Of a stretch of 64,000 nt of DNA, positions 9,401 through 22,800 are shown in pieces. Source of the stretch: Mycolicibacterium sp. ND9-15 (GTDB lineage: Bacteria > Actinomycetota > Actinomycetes > Mycobacteriales > Mycobacteriaceae); contig NZ_CP142362.1 in assembly GCF_035918395.1 (NCBI RefSeq), forward strand, positions 3,323,501 to 3,387,500, given 5' to 3'. A program made the translations under genes and the position numbers. Below the pieces are notes generated by a model that saw only the letters and a list, made by a program, of their open reading frames with translations, had not been told where the DNA came from and did no database searches. Each line of letters opens with the position of its first letter. Position 1 is the first letter of the stretch.

Positions 9401-10890
9401 CGCCCGGGCAGCCGGCGTGCTGTGTCGCCCCCGCGACATCTTCGTCGAGCACACCGTGGCTCGGCTGGCCCGGGTAGCCAGTGTCGTCGAGGACACGGTT
9501 GAGCCGGTCGATGAGGGTGTCGGGCCGGTGATCGAGACCCCGATCATGCGCTGGCTACACGCTGTGGATGGCCCGGTTGATGAGTTCAATCAGTCGGTGG
9601 TGGTGCGGGCTCCTGTTGGGGTGACCGAGGCCGATGTGGTGGTTTTGTTGCAGGCGCTGTTGGATCGGCACGCGATGTTGCGGTTGCGTGTCGATGTTGA
9701 CGGTGCGGGGGATTGGTCGTTGACCGTCCCCGAGGTCGGTTCGGTGTTGGCGCGTGAGTGTGTGCAGTCGGTGGACGCGCTGACCGATATCGCGTTGGTG
9801 GCGGCGCGGTCGCGGTTGGATCCGGCGGCCGGGGTGATGCTGAGTGCGCTGTGGGTGGCTTCGACTGGTCAGTTGGCGTTGATCATTCATCATCTGGCCG
9901 TGGACGGGGTGTCGTGGCGGGTGTTGCTGGATGACCTCAATATGGCTTGGGTTCAGCATCGCGGTGGGCAGCCGGTGGTGTTGTCGAGGGCGGGGACGTC
10001 GTTTGCTCGGTGGGCGGCGTTGTTGGCTGAGTATGCGCAGCGTCCAGAGGTGGTGGCTCAGGCCGGGGTGTGGCGGCAGGTGGCGGCGACCCCGCCGGTG
10101 GTGCCACCGGTGCAACCTGCGGTGGATACGTTTGCCGCTGCCGGGCATTTGTCGGTGCAGTTGGATGCCGAGAGCACCTGGATGTTGTTGGGTGAGGTGC
10201 CGGCGGCGTTTCATGCCGGGGTGCACGACATTTTGTTGATCGCGTTCGCCTTGGCGTGGGCGGAGTTCTCGGGTGCTGGGGGGGCGCCGGTCGGGATTGA
10301 TGTGGAGGGTCACGGGCGCCACGAGGAACTGGCTCCCGATGTGGACTTGTCGCGCACGGTGGGGTGGTTCACGACCAAGTATCCGGTGGCGTTGGCCGTC
10401 GGTGGGCTGGACTGGGCACAGGTGCTGGCCGGTGAGGCGGCGCTGGGGGCGGTGATCAAAGAGGCTAAAGAGCAACTCCGCGCGCTGCCGGATGGCCTGA
10501 CGTATGGGGTGTTGCGCTATTTCAATCCCGAGGTTGACCTGGACGCGGTCGATCTGCCGATCGGATTCAACTATTTGGGGCGTTTGGGTGCGGCGGGCGC
10601 TGAGCTTTCTGATGATCTGTGGCAGATCAGCCCGGATGCATTGGCGGTCACCGCGGCCACCAATGCGGTGCCCATGCCGCTGGGCCATAGCGTGGAGCTC
10701 AATGCCGGCACTGTGGACAGTGAGGGCGGTCCGCATCTGCATGCGAATTGGATGTGGGCGCCTTCGGTTGTTGATCATGGGCAGGTCAGTCGGCTCAGTC
10801 GGTTGTGGTTTGAGGCTCTGGCCGGTATCTGCGCGTTGGTGCGCCGTGGTGGGGGCGGGTTGACCCCGTCAGATGTTGCCCCTGCCCGGC
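6408..10890 (+). other. NRPS module 1: starter C-A-T-E
   Basis: The starter C domain has HHIVIDG at 6816. In the A domain [11 protein letters not shown] is at 8223 and the ten-residue pocket code reads D-A-R-T-V-G-A-V-D-K, with Arg where most A domains have Trp at GrsA position 239. The carrier serine is at 9372. The epimerase motif [10 protein letters not shown] is at 9888 and NYLGR follows later. It would load an acylated first residue and epimerise it to D. I cannot assign the amino acid. Confidence 0.85.
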
Positions 10891-13800
10891 TGAGTCAGCC
10901 GCGTATCGATGAGCTGGAGCGGCTGTATCGGGTTGCTGATGTGTTGCCGTTGACCCCGTTGCAGCAGGGGCTGTTGTTTCATGCCAGCGCCGCGCAGGGA
11001 TCTGGTGACGATATGTATGCGGTGCAGTTGGATATCAGTGTGGCCGGGCGCCTCGATGAGCGCCGGTTGCGCGATGCGGTGCACACCGTGGTCGGCCGGC
11101 ATCCCAACCTGGTGGCCCGTTTTTGGGCCCAGTTCGATGAGCCGGTGCAGGTCATTCCCGCCGATGCGGCGCCGGCGTGGCGCTATGTCGAACTGGACGG
11201 CGAGCGCGATGTCGATGAGCAGATCGCGCGGCTGTGTGCCGGCGAACGCGCCGCGGTGTGTGATCTGGCCGAGCAGCCGGCGTTTCGGGCGGTGTTGATC
11301 CGCACCGCTGAAGATCGGCACCGGTTTGTGCTGACCAATCACCACATCGTGATGGACGGCTGGTCGAAGTCGATTCTGCTGCAGGAGATTTTCGCCGCCT
11401 ATCACGGGCATCGGCTGCCTGCGGCGGTGCCTTATCGCAGGTTTGTGGGCTGGCTGGCCGATCGGGATTGTGATGCGGCTCAAGCGGTTTGGGGTGAGGT
11501 GCTCGCCGGCTTTGACACCCCTACGTTGGTGGCGGCGCCGGATCGGTTGAGTCTGGGGCCGCGCGGGATGGCAGCGTTTCGGGTCTCTGAGCAGATCACT
11601 GGGGCGCTCAGCGAGTTGGCGCGTTTGCAGCACACCACGGTCAGCACCGTGCTGCAGGGCGCGTGGGCGCAGCTGCTGATGTGGTTGACCGGTCGCCACG
11701 ATGTCGCCTTCGGTGCGGTCGTCTCGGGGCGGCCCGCCGACATCGTGGGTGCGGACTCGATGGTGGGGCTGTTGATCAACACGGTTCCGGTGCGTGCGCG
11801 CAGCACCGCGGCCACCACCGTCGCCGAGTTGCTCACCCAGCTGCAAAACCTCCACAACCACACCCTCGACCACCAACACCTGGCACTCACCGAGATCCAC
11901 CACGTGACGAGTCTTGACCAACTGTTCGACACCTTGTTCGTCTACGAGAACTACCCGGTCGACACCACCGCGTTGTCCGGCCTCGACGGGCTGACCATCA
12001 CCGAAATCAACGCTCGTGAATGCAACCACTATCCGATTGCGGTGGTGGCCGTGCCGGGCCATGAGTTGGACCTTCGCGTCGAATTCGACACCGATGTGTT
12101 CGACGTGGCAGGTATCGAAGCGCTGATCGAGCGGTTCGAGCGCGTGTTGGCGGCCATGACCGCCGACCCGTCCCAGCGGTTGTCGTCGATGGACGTGCTG
12201 GATCCAGATGAGCACGCCCGGCTCGACGGTTGGGGCAATCGCGCGGTGCTAACCCGGCCGGCACCCACTCCGGTGTCGATTCCGGTGGCGTTCGCCGCTC
12301 AGGTGGCGCGGGCTCCGGAGGCAGTCGCGATCACATGCGGGGGGCGTTCGTGGACGTACCACGAGCTCGACGAGGCGGCTAACCGGTTGGCGCATCTCTT
12401 GGCCGCGCATGGTGTGGGCAGGGGACAGTGTGTGGCCCTGCTGTCCAACCGTTCCGCCGAGGCGGTCGCTGCGATTCTGGCGGTGCTCAAAACCGGGGCA
12501 GCTTATGTGCCGATCGACCCGGCGCTGCCGGCGGCACGGATCGGGTTCATGCTTGCCGATGCCGCGCCGACGGTCGTTATGACCACCGCGGGCCTGCGAT
12601 CGCTGTTGGACGGGTTTGATGTGACGGTCGTCGATGTCGAGGACCCTAGGATCAACGGCCAACCCAGTACCTCGTTGGCTACGCCGAACCCCGACGATAT
12701 CGCCCACATCATCTACACCTCGGGCACCACTGGGGTGCCCAAAGGGGTTGCGGTCACCCACCACAACGTGACTCAGCTTTTGAAGTCGCTGGACCCAGGT
12801 CTGCCGGAGCCCGGGGCGTGGTCCCAGTGGCATTCGTACTCCTTCGATGTTTCGGTGTGGGAGATCTTCGGTGCACTGCTCGGCGGGCAGCGGCTGGTGG
12901 TGGTGCCCGAGGAGGTGGCGCGCTCGCCGGAGGACTTCCATGCCCTACTGGTTGATGAACGAGTCAGCGTGTTGAGTCAAACCCCCTCGGCGGCGGGGGT
13001 GCTACCGGCTGAGGCGTTGGACTCGGCGGCGTTGGTGGTGGCCGGTGAGGCCTGCCCGAGCGAGGTAGTCGATCGGTGGGCGCCCGGGCGGGTGATGCTC
13101 AATGCTTACGGCCCGACGGAAACCACGGTGTACACGACGATCAGTGCGCCGCTCGTAGCGGGGTCCGGGGTGGTGCCGATCGGTGTGCCGGTGCCCGGGG
13201 CGGCACTGTTTGTGCTCGACGGCTGGCTGCGGGTGGTGCCGGCGGGCGTGGTCGGTGAGTTGTATGTGGCCGGCCGTGGGGTGGGCGTCGGGTACGTGCG
13301 CCGATCCGGGCTGACCGCGTCGCGGTTTGTGGCGTGTCCGTTCGACGGCACCGGCAGGCGTATGTATCGCACCGGGGATCTGGTGCGGTGGAGTGCTGAC
13401 GGACAGCTGCAGTATCTCGGCCGAGTCGACGAGCAGGTCAAGATCCGTGGGTATCGCATCGAACTCGGTGAGGTACGCGCGGCACTGGCCGGGCTGGAGG
13501 GCATCGATCAGGCGGTGGTGATCGCGCGCCAGGACCGTCCCGGCGCTAAGCAGTTGGTCGGTTACGTCACCGGCACCGTCGATCCGGTCGATGCGCGCAA
13601 CGCGCTGGCCGAACGGTTGCCGGCGTATATGGTGCCGACCGCGGTCGTGGTGCTCGCGGAGCTGCCGGTGACGGTGAACGGTAAACTCGACAAGCAGGCG
13701 CTGCCGCCACCCGAGTATCAAGATGTCGATCGGTATCGCGCCCCGGTCGGCGCCGTCGAGGAGATTTTGGCAGGCATTTACGCCCGAATATTCGGCCTCG

Positions 13801-16800
13801 AGCGGGTCGGAGTCGACGACTCGTTCTTCGATCTCGGCGGCGACAGCATCTCAGCTATGCGGGCAGTCGCGGCCATCAACACCGGTCTGGACGCGGACCT
13901 CTCAGTGCGTACATTGTTCGACGCGCCCACGATCGCCGAACTGTCGCCCCGCATAAGTGGTGATAGGAGTCGGCGCAAGCCGCTGGTTGCTGTCGAGCGG
14001 CCGTCGGTCGTTCCGTTGTCGTTCGCCCAGAGTCGGCTGTGGTTCCTCGACCAGTTACAGGGGCCATCAGCGGTGTACAACATGACGACCGTGTTGCGGC
14101 TGCGTGGGCGCCTGGATACCGAGGCCTTGGGCGCGGCGTTCGGTGATGTGGTGGACCGCCATGAGAGCCTGCGGACACTGTTTGCGGCACCTGAGGGGAT
14201 ACCTCAACAACTGGTTATCCCCGTCGAGCGCGCTGATTTTGGTTGGCAGGTCGTCGATGTCACCGGATGGCCTGCGGACCAGCTGAGCGAGGCCATTGAG
14301 GAAACCGCGCGGCAGCCGTTTGACCTGGCGGCCGAGATCCCTTTGCGTGCAAAGCTTTTCCGGATAGCTGACGACGAATACGTGCTAGTGGGCGTGGTGC
14401 ACCATATCGCCGCCGACGGGTGGTCGATCAGCCCACTGGTGGCTGATCTGGGTGAGGCGTATCAAGCTCGGCAGCACGGGCGAAACCCGCAATGGACGCC
14501 GCTGCCGGTGCAATACACGGATTACGCGTTGTGGCAGCGTGTGCAGTTTGGTGAGCTCGACGACAGCGACAGCCCGATCGCCGCCCAGTTGGCTTACTGG
14601 GAGGATGTGCTGGCCGGAATGCCCGAACGGCTGGAACTGCCAACCGATCGGCCCTATCCGCTGGTCGCTGACCACCGGGGTGACAATGTGGCGGTGGCCT
14701 GGCCCGCCGCGGTGCAGCAGCGCGTGCGGGAGGTGGCCTCTCAACACGACGCGACCAGCTTCATGGTCGTCCAGACCGCCCTCGCCATCCTGCTGTCTCG
14801 GCTAAGCGCCAGTTCTGATGTTGCAGTGGGCTTCCCGATCGCCGGGCGCGGCGAACCCGTGCTCGACGACCTCGTCGGATTCTTCGTGAACACGTTGGTG
14901 TTGCGGCTTGACCTGGCGGACGATCTCAGTGTTGCCGAATTACTGGCTCAGGTGCGACGGCGTTGCCTGGCCGCCTACGAGCACCACGAGGTGCCCTTCG
15001 AGGTGCTGGTCGATCTGCTCAAACCTACGCGAAGCATGAGCCATCATCCGGTTGTCCAAGTCGCCTTGGCCTGGCAGAACAACGACCCCGCGACGCCCGC
15101 CTTGGGTGATCTGCAGGTCACTCCGATGCCGGTGGACACCCACACCGCCCGTATGGATCTAGTGTTTTCTCTTTCCGAGCACTGGACCGAGAGCGGTGAC
15201 CTCGCCGGGATCGTCGGGACGGTGGAATACCGCACCGACGTTTTCGATGCCGAAAGCATCGAGGCCTTGATCGAGCGGTTCGAGCGGGTATTGGTGGCCA
15301 TGACCGCCGACCCGGCACAGCGGGTTTCGTCGATAGATGTGCTCGATGCTGGTGAGTACGCCTACCTCGATGAGATCGGCAACCGCGACGTGCTGACCCG
15401 GCCCGCGCCGAGGCCCCTGTCAATTCCGGAATTGTTCGCCGAACATGTGGCGTGTTCCCCCGAGTCGGTGGCTATCACGTGCGGTGCGCATTCGTGGACG
15501 TATCGGGACCTCGACGACGCCGCCAACCGGATGGCGCACCTGTTGTCTGGGCAAGGCGCACGTCCTGGCCGGTGTGTGGCGCTGCTGCTGGAGCGATCAG
15601 CCGAGGCGGTCGTTGCGATCCTGGCGGTGCTCAAAACCGGGGCGGCCTATCTGCCCATCGATCCCGCCCACCCCGACGCCCGCATCGAGTTCATGATCAC
15701 CGACGCCGGTCCGATCGCTGCGATCACAACCTTGAGTCTGCGCTCACGGCTACGCGGGTATGACCTGCCGGTCATAGATGTCGACGACCCCGCCGTCAGC
15801 TCCCAAGTCGGCGCCGCATTGTCGGCGCCTGCCCCCGACGACGTTGCGTACATCATCTACACCTCGGGCACCACCGGCGTGCCCAAGGGGGTAGCCGTCT
15901 CCCATCACAATGTCACCCAGTTGTTGGATTCGCTCGATGCCAACCTGCCGCACCCGGGGGTATGGCCGCAGTGCCACACGTTGGCCTTCGACGTCTCCGT
16001 CTGGGAGATTTTCGGCGCCCTGCTGCGTGGTGGGCGCGTGGTGGTGGTGCCCGAGTCCGTGGTGGGTTCGCCCAATGACTTCCACGCCTTGCTGGCCGCC
16101 GAAAAGGTTAGCGTTATCACTCAAACTCCTTCTGCTGCAAGGGTTTTGCGGACCGAAGGTTTGGAATCGGCGGCCTTGGTGGTGGTCGGTGAGGCCTGCC
16201 CACCCGAGGTGGTCGACCGGTGGGCGCCCGGGCGGGTGATGGTCAATGCCTACGGCCCCACCGAGACCACCATGTGTGTGGCGATCAGTGCGCCGCTGAC
16301 ACCGGGGTTGGGTGTCCCGATCGGCTCGCCGGTGTCGAGGGCGGCATTGTTCGTCCTCGACGAATGGCTGCGCCCAGTGCCCGCCGGCGTGGTGGGCGAG
16401 CTGTATGTGGCAGGTGCCGGAGTCGCGTACGGGTACATAGGGCGGGCCGGGTTGACCTCATCGCGGTTTGTGGCGTGTCCGTTCGGGGGACCCGGGGCGC
16501 CAGGGACACGCATGTATCGCACCGGAGATCTGGTGCGGTGGGCAGCCGATGGGCAGCTGGACTATCTGGGGCGCGCCGACGAGCAGGTCAAGATTCGCGG
16601 CTACCGCATCGAGCTCGGCGAGATTCAGGCGGCACTGGCCGGGCTCGACGGGGTCGAGCAGGCGGTCGTGATCGCCCGCGAGGACCGCCCGGCCGGTAAG
16701 CGGCTCGTCGGCTATGTCACCGGTAACGCAGAGCCGGCCCGACTGCGCGGCGAACTGGCTGATCGGCTGCCGGCCTACATGGTGCCTGCCGCGGTGATGC

Positions 16801-19800
16801 TGCTCGACGCGCTGCCGCTAACGCCCAACAACAAACTCGACACCCGGGCTCTGCCCGTGCCCGAATACCAGAACACCGATCAGTACCGCGCCCCGACCGA
16901 CGCGGTCGAAGAGATCTTGGCCGGTATCTACACGCAGGTCCTCAACCTGGAGCGGGTCGGGGTCGATGACTCGTTCTTCGACCTCGGCGGGGACAGCATC
17001 TTGTCGATGCAGGTGGTGGCTCGTGCCCGAGCGGCCGGGTTGCTGTGTCGGCCGCGTGACATTTTCGTCGAGCAGACTGTGGCCCGACTGGCCCGGGTGG
17101 CCGAAGTGACCAGCGGCGGGGTCAGCACTGTCGAAGAGGGCGTCGGGCCGGTCCTCGCCACCCCGATCATGGGCTGGCTGCACAGCATTGACGGCCCGGT
17201 TGATGAGTTCAACCAGACGATGGTGGTACAGGCACCTTCCGACGCCACCGCGGCTGATGTCGCAGTTGTCTTGCAGGCCCTGTTGGATCGGCACCCCATG
17301 CTGCGGCTGCGCGTTGTCGACGACGGAGCCGTCGGCTGGTCATTGACTGTTCCAGAGCCCGGCTCGGTTGACGCGCAAAGCTGTCTGCGCACCGTTGACG
17401 CGTTATCCGAAGAGGCGCTGCTTGAGGCCCGGTCATGCTTGAATCCGGCCGCAGGGGTGATGCTCAGCGCGCTGTGGGTGGCCTCCACCGGCCGGCTGGC
17501 GTTGATCGTTCACCATCTGGCCGTCGACGCGGTGTCGTGGCGAATTCTGTTGGAGGATCTCAACATTGCCTGGACTCAACACCGCACCGGGCATCAAGTC
17601 GAGTTGCCTGCGGGCGGCACAACGTTCCAGCGGTGGGCGTCAATACTGACTGAGTACGCCCACACGTCTCCAGTAATGGACAGCGCCGACAACTGGCGAC
17701 AAGTGTTGGCGACCCCGTCCGCGTTGCCGACGGTGCAACCCGCGGTCGACACCTATGCCAACGCCGGACGCCTTTCGCTGTCACTGGATGCCGAGAGGAC
17801 CCGACTGCTGCTGGCCGATGTGCCCGCGGCCTTCCACGCGGGGATACATGAGATCCTCTTGATCACGTTCGGATTGGCGTGGGTTGAATTTTTCGGAAAC
17901 GGCGGTGAGCCGGTCGCCATAGATGTGGAGGGTCACGGCCGCAGCGACGAACTCGTCCCGAATATCGACCTGTCCCGCACGGTGGGTTGGTTCACTACCA
18001 AATATCCGGTGTCGCTGAACGTCGGTGGGCTTCGCTGGACTCAAGTGGTGGCCGGTGATGTCGCCCTCGGCGCGGTTGTCAAGGACGCCAAAGAGCAACT
18101 CCGCAACTTGCCCGACGGCCTGACCTATGGGCTGCTGCGCTACCTCAACACCGATGTCGAGTTATCCGGGCCCGAGCCCGTGATCGGATTCAACTATCTG
18201 GGACGACTGGGCGGCGCGGCGGCCGAGGCATCCGATGATGTGTGGCGGATGAGCCGCGACGGGGTGGCGGCCATCGCCGCCGCTTCGGCGGTCCCTATGC
18301 CGCTGGCACACACCGTAGAACTCAACGCCGCCACCGTCGACACCGGCACCGGCCCGCAGCTGAACGCGACCTGGACCTGGGCACCCTCGGCGCTGGAGCA
18401 CGCGCAGGTCAGCCGGCTCAGCCGGTTGTGGTTTGACGCGCTGGCCGGCATCTGCGCCCACGTCCAACACGGCGGCGGTGGGTTAACGCCGTCGGACATC
18501 ACCCCGGCCCAGCTCAGTCAACAGCAGATCGATGAGCTGTGCCGGCAGTACCGCATCGCCGACATCTTGCCGCTGACACCGATTCAGCATGGGCTGCTCT
18601 TTCACGCCGACACCACGCGCGGCAACGTTGACGACGTTTACGTCATGCAGCTGGATTTCACCATCACCGGTCCGCTCGACCCGCATCGGATGCGTGACGC
18701 GCTGCGAACCGTGGTGACCCGCCACCCCCAACTGGGGGCCCGCTTCTGCGAGCAGTTCGACCAACCTGTGCAGATCATCCCGGCCGATCCCGAAATACCC
18801 TGGCGAATTGATGATTCGGACTCCGAGGAGCAAATCCAGCAGCTGTGCGCTGCCGAACGCGCCGCGGTCTGCGACCTCACCGACTCGCCGGCGTTTCGCG
18901 CGGCTTTGATCCGCACCGCGCCAGAACGTCACCGATGCGTGCTGACCTTCCACCACATCGTGATGGATGGCTGGTCGCTGCCGATCCTGCTGAGCGAGAT
19001 CTTCGCCAGCTATGAAGGGCAGCGGCTCCCGGCGGCCGCCTCGTATCGCAGGTTTGTCACGTGGCTGGCCGATCGAGACCATGCTGCCGCCCACACGGCC
19101 TGGCGCGAGGTGCTGGCCGGTTTCGACGGCCCGACATTGGTCGGCCCGCCAAGTCAGCTCGGAACGCGGGGCGTTGAAACGTCTCGGTTATCCGCCGAAA
19201 TCACCCGGGCTGTCAGCGAATTGGCGCGCTCGCAGCACACTACGGTCAACATCGTGCTGCAGGCCGCCTGGGCGCAGCTGCTGATGTGGCTGACCGGTCG
19301 GCAAGACGTCGCCTTCGGTACCGCGGTCTCGGGTAGGCCCGCCGAGGTGCCCGGCGCGGAATCGATGGTGGGTCTGTTCATCAATACGGTTCCGGTGAGG
19401 GCCAATATCCGGCCGGCCACCACCACCGCCGATCTTCTCAATCAACTACAACGCGCCCATACCCACACCCTCGACCATCAGCACCTGGCACTGATCGAGA
19501 TCCATCGCGCCATCGGCCGGGATCAACTGTTCGATACCCTCTTCGTCTTCGAGAACTACCCCGTTGACACCGGACAGTCGTTCGGCGCCAACGGATTGGC
19601 CGTCACTGAGTTCACGACACGCGAATCGACCCACTATCCGCTGACGCTGCAAGCCATCCCGGGCCGCGAACTAGGACTCCGCGTCGAATTCGACACCGAT
19701 GTTTTCGATTTTGGGAGCATTGAGGCGCTGATTGAGCGGTTCCGTCGTGTGTTGGTGGCGATGGTTGCTGATCCGTTGGCGCGGTTGTCGTCGGTGGATG

Positions 19801-22800
19801 TGCTGGATGCAGCTGAGCATGTTCGGCTGGGTGAGTTCGGTAATCGTGTGGTGTTGACCGAACCCGCAAGGCCAGTTTCGATACCCGCGTTGTTCGCTGT
19901 GCAGGTGGCGCGTGCCCCGGAGGCGGTGGCGGTCAGGTTCGAGGGTTGTTCGTTGAGTTATGGCGAGCTTGATGAGGCGTCGGACCGGTTGGCGCGGGTG
20001 CTTTGTGGCCGGGGTGTGGGCTCGGGTGACTGTGTGGCGTTGTTGTTGGAGCGCTCGGCGCAGGCGGTCGTGGCGATGTTGGCGGTGCTCAAGTCGGGGG
20101 CGGCGTATCTGGCGATGGATCCGGCGTTGCCGGACACGCGGGTGAAGTTCATGATCGCTGATGCGGGTCCGGTGGCTGCGGTGAGCACTGCGCAGTTGGC
20201 TGCCCGGTTGGATGGGTATGAGTTGGTGGTCGTTGATGTCGACGATCCCGCCGTTGACACCCAACCCAGCGCTGCGCTGCCGGCGCCGGCTGCTGATGAT
20301 TTGGCGTATCTGATTTACACCTCGGGCACTACTGGTGTGCCTAAGGGGGTGGGTATCTCTCACCGCAATCTGGCTCATTTGGCGCAGTCCTCGCCGCCGC
20401 AGCTGCCCGCCGAACAGGTGTGGACGCAGTGTCATTCGTATGCGTTTGACTTTTCGGTGTGGGAGATCTGGGCTGCGCTGTTGGGTGGGGGGCGGTTGGT
20501 GGTGGTGCCTGAGGAGGTGGTGGGCTCGCCGCACGATTTTCAGGCGTTGCTGGTTTCTGAACGGGTCAATGTGCTCACGCAGACCCCGTCGGCGGTGGGG
20601 GCGCTGTCGCCGCGGGGGTTGGAGTCGGTGGCGTTGTTGCTTGGTGGTGAGGCCGTTTCGGGGGAGGTGGTGGATCGGTGGGCGCCGGGGCGGGTGGTGA
20701 TCAATGCTTACGGCCCGACCGAGACCACGGTGTATGCCTCGATGAGTGCCCCGCTCGGGGTGGGGTCGGGGGCGGCGCCGATCGGTGCGCCGGTGCCGAC
20801 TGCGGCGTTGTTTGTCCTTGATGGCTGGTTGCGTGCGGTGCCGATCGGGGTGGTCGGTGAGTTGTATGTGGCCGGTGCGGGGGTCGGGGTCGGGTACCTG
20901 GGTCGGTCGGGGTTGACCGGGTCGCGGTTTGTGGCGTGTCCGTTCGGTGGTGCGGGAGCGCCGGGGCAGCGGATGTATCGCACCGGGGATTTGGTGTGCT
21001 GGGGTGCTGATGGTCAGCTGGCCTATTTGGGTCGTGCTGATGAGCAGGTCAAGATCCGCGGGTATCGCATCGAGCTCGGTGAGGTGCAGGCCGCGTTGAG
21101 TGCGCTGGCTGGGGTGGCGCAGGCGGTGGTGATCGCCCGCGAGGACCGCCCCGGTGACAAACGTCTGGTCGGCTACCTCACCGGCACCGCAGATCCGGCC
21201 GGGATCCGCGCGCAGCTGGCCGAGCGGTTGCCGGCCTATATGGTGCCCGCGGCGGTGGTGGCGCTCGACAGGCTGCCGTTGACGGTCAACGGCAAACTCG
21301 ACACCCGCGCCCTGCCCGCACCCGAATACGCCGAGGCGGATCGGTATCGCGCCCCGACCGACGCGGTCGAAGAGATCCTGGCCGGTATTTATGCCCAGGT
21401 GCTCGGGGTGGACCGGGTCGGGGTCGACGACTCGTTCTTCGACCTCGGCGGGGATTCGTTGTTGGCGATGCGTTTGGTCGCCACCATCAACGCCGGCCTG
21501 GATGCCGGCCTGGGGGTGCGCACCTTGTTTGAGGCGCCGACGGTGGCTCGGTTGGCACCGCGTATCGGCGGGGGTTCGGGTGGGCTGGAGCCGTTGGTGG
21601 CTGGGCAGCGGCCGGCGGTGGTGCCGTTGTCGTTTGCTCAGCAGCGGTTGTGGTTTGTCGATCAGTTGCAGGGGCCGTCAGCGGTTTACAACTTGGCGGT
21701 GGTGTTGCGGCTGGGCGGCAGGCTTGATGCTCCGGCGTTGGGCGCGGCCTTCGGTGATGTCGTGGTGCGCCATGAGTCGCTGCGCACCGTGTTCCCTGAC
21801 GCGGACGGTGTGCCGTTCCAGCAGGTGGTGCCGGCGGAGCGGGTCGACTTGGGTTGGCAGGTCATCGATGCGACCGCTTGGTCACCGGCCCGGCTGGGTG
21901 AGGCCATCGGCACCGCGGCGCGTCACAGTTTTGATCTGGCAGCTGAAATCCCGTTGCGGGCAACGCTTTTCCGTGTTGGCGATGATGAGCATGTGCTGGT
22001 GGGTGTGGTGCACCATATCGCTGCTGACGGCTGGTCGATCACCCCGCTGGTGGGTGATTTGGGGGTGGCCTATGCCAGCCGGTGTGCGGGGCGGGCGCCG
22101 GGGTGGGCGCCGTTGGCGGTGCAGTATGTGGATTACACGTTGTGGCAGCGCGCGCAGCTGGGTGATCTCGACGATCCCGGCAGTCGTATCGGTGCGCAGT
22201 TGGCTTATTGGCAGGATGCGCTGGCCGGGTTGCCGGAGCGGCTGGTGTTGCCCACCGATCGGCCCTATCCGGTGGTGGCCGATCAGCGTGGGGCCACGAT
22301 GGCAGTGCAGTGGCCGGTTGATGTGCAGTTGCGGGTGCGTGAGGTGGCCCGTGAACATAATGCGACCAGTTTCATGGTGGTTCAGGCCGCTTTGGCGGTG
22401 CTGCTGTCTCGGCTGAGCGCCAGCAGTGATGTGGCGGTGGGGTTCCCGATCGCCGGGCGCTCCGACCCGGCGCTGGATGGGTTGGTGGGTTTCTTCGTCA
22501 ACACCTTGGTGTTGCGGGTGGATCTGGGCGGGGATCCCACGGTTGCAGAGTTGTTGGCTCAGGTGCGCCAGCGTAGCCTGGCCGCCTTCGAGCATCAGGA
22601 TGTGCCGTTCGAGGTGCTCGTCGAGCGGCTTAACCCCATCCGGTCGCTGGCCCATCACCCGCTGGTGCAGGTGATGTTGGGCTGGCAGAACCTGCCCGGG
22701 CAGCCCGGTGGCTCCACGGCCGGGTTGGCGTTGGGTGAGCTTGACGTCACGCCGGTGCCGGTGGACTCGCACACCGCACGCATGGACCTGTCGTTGTCGT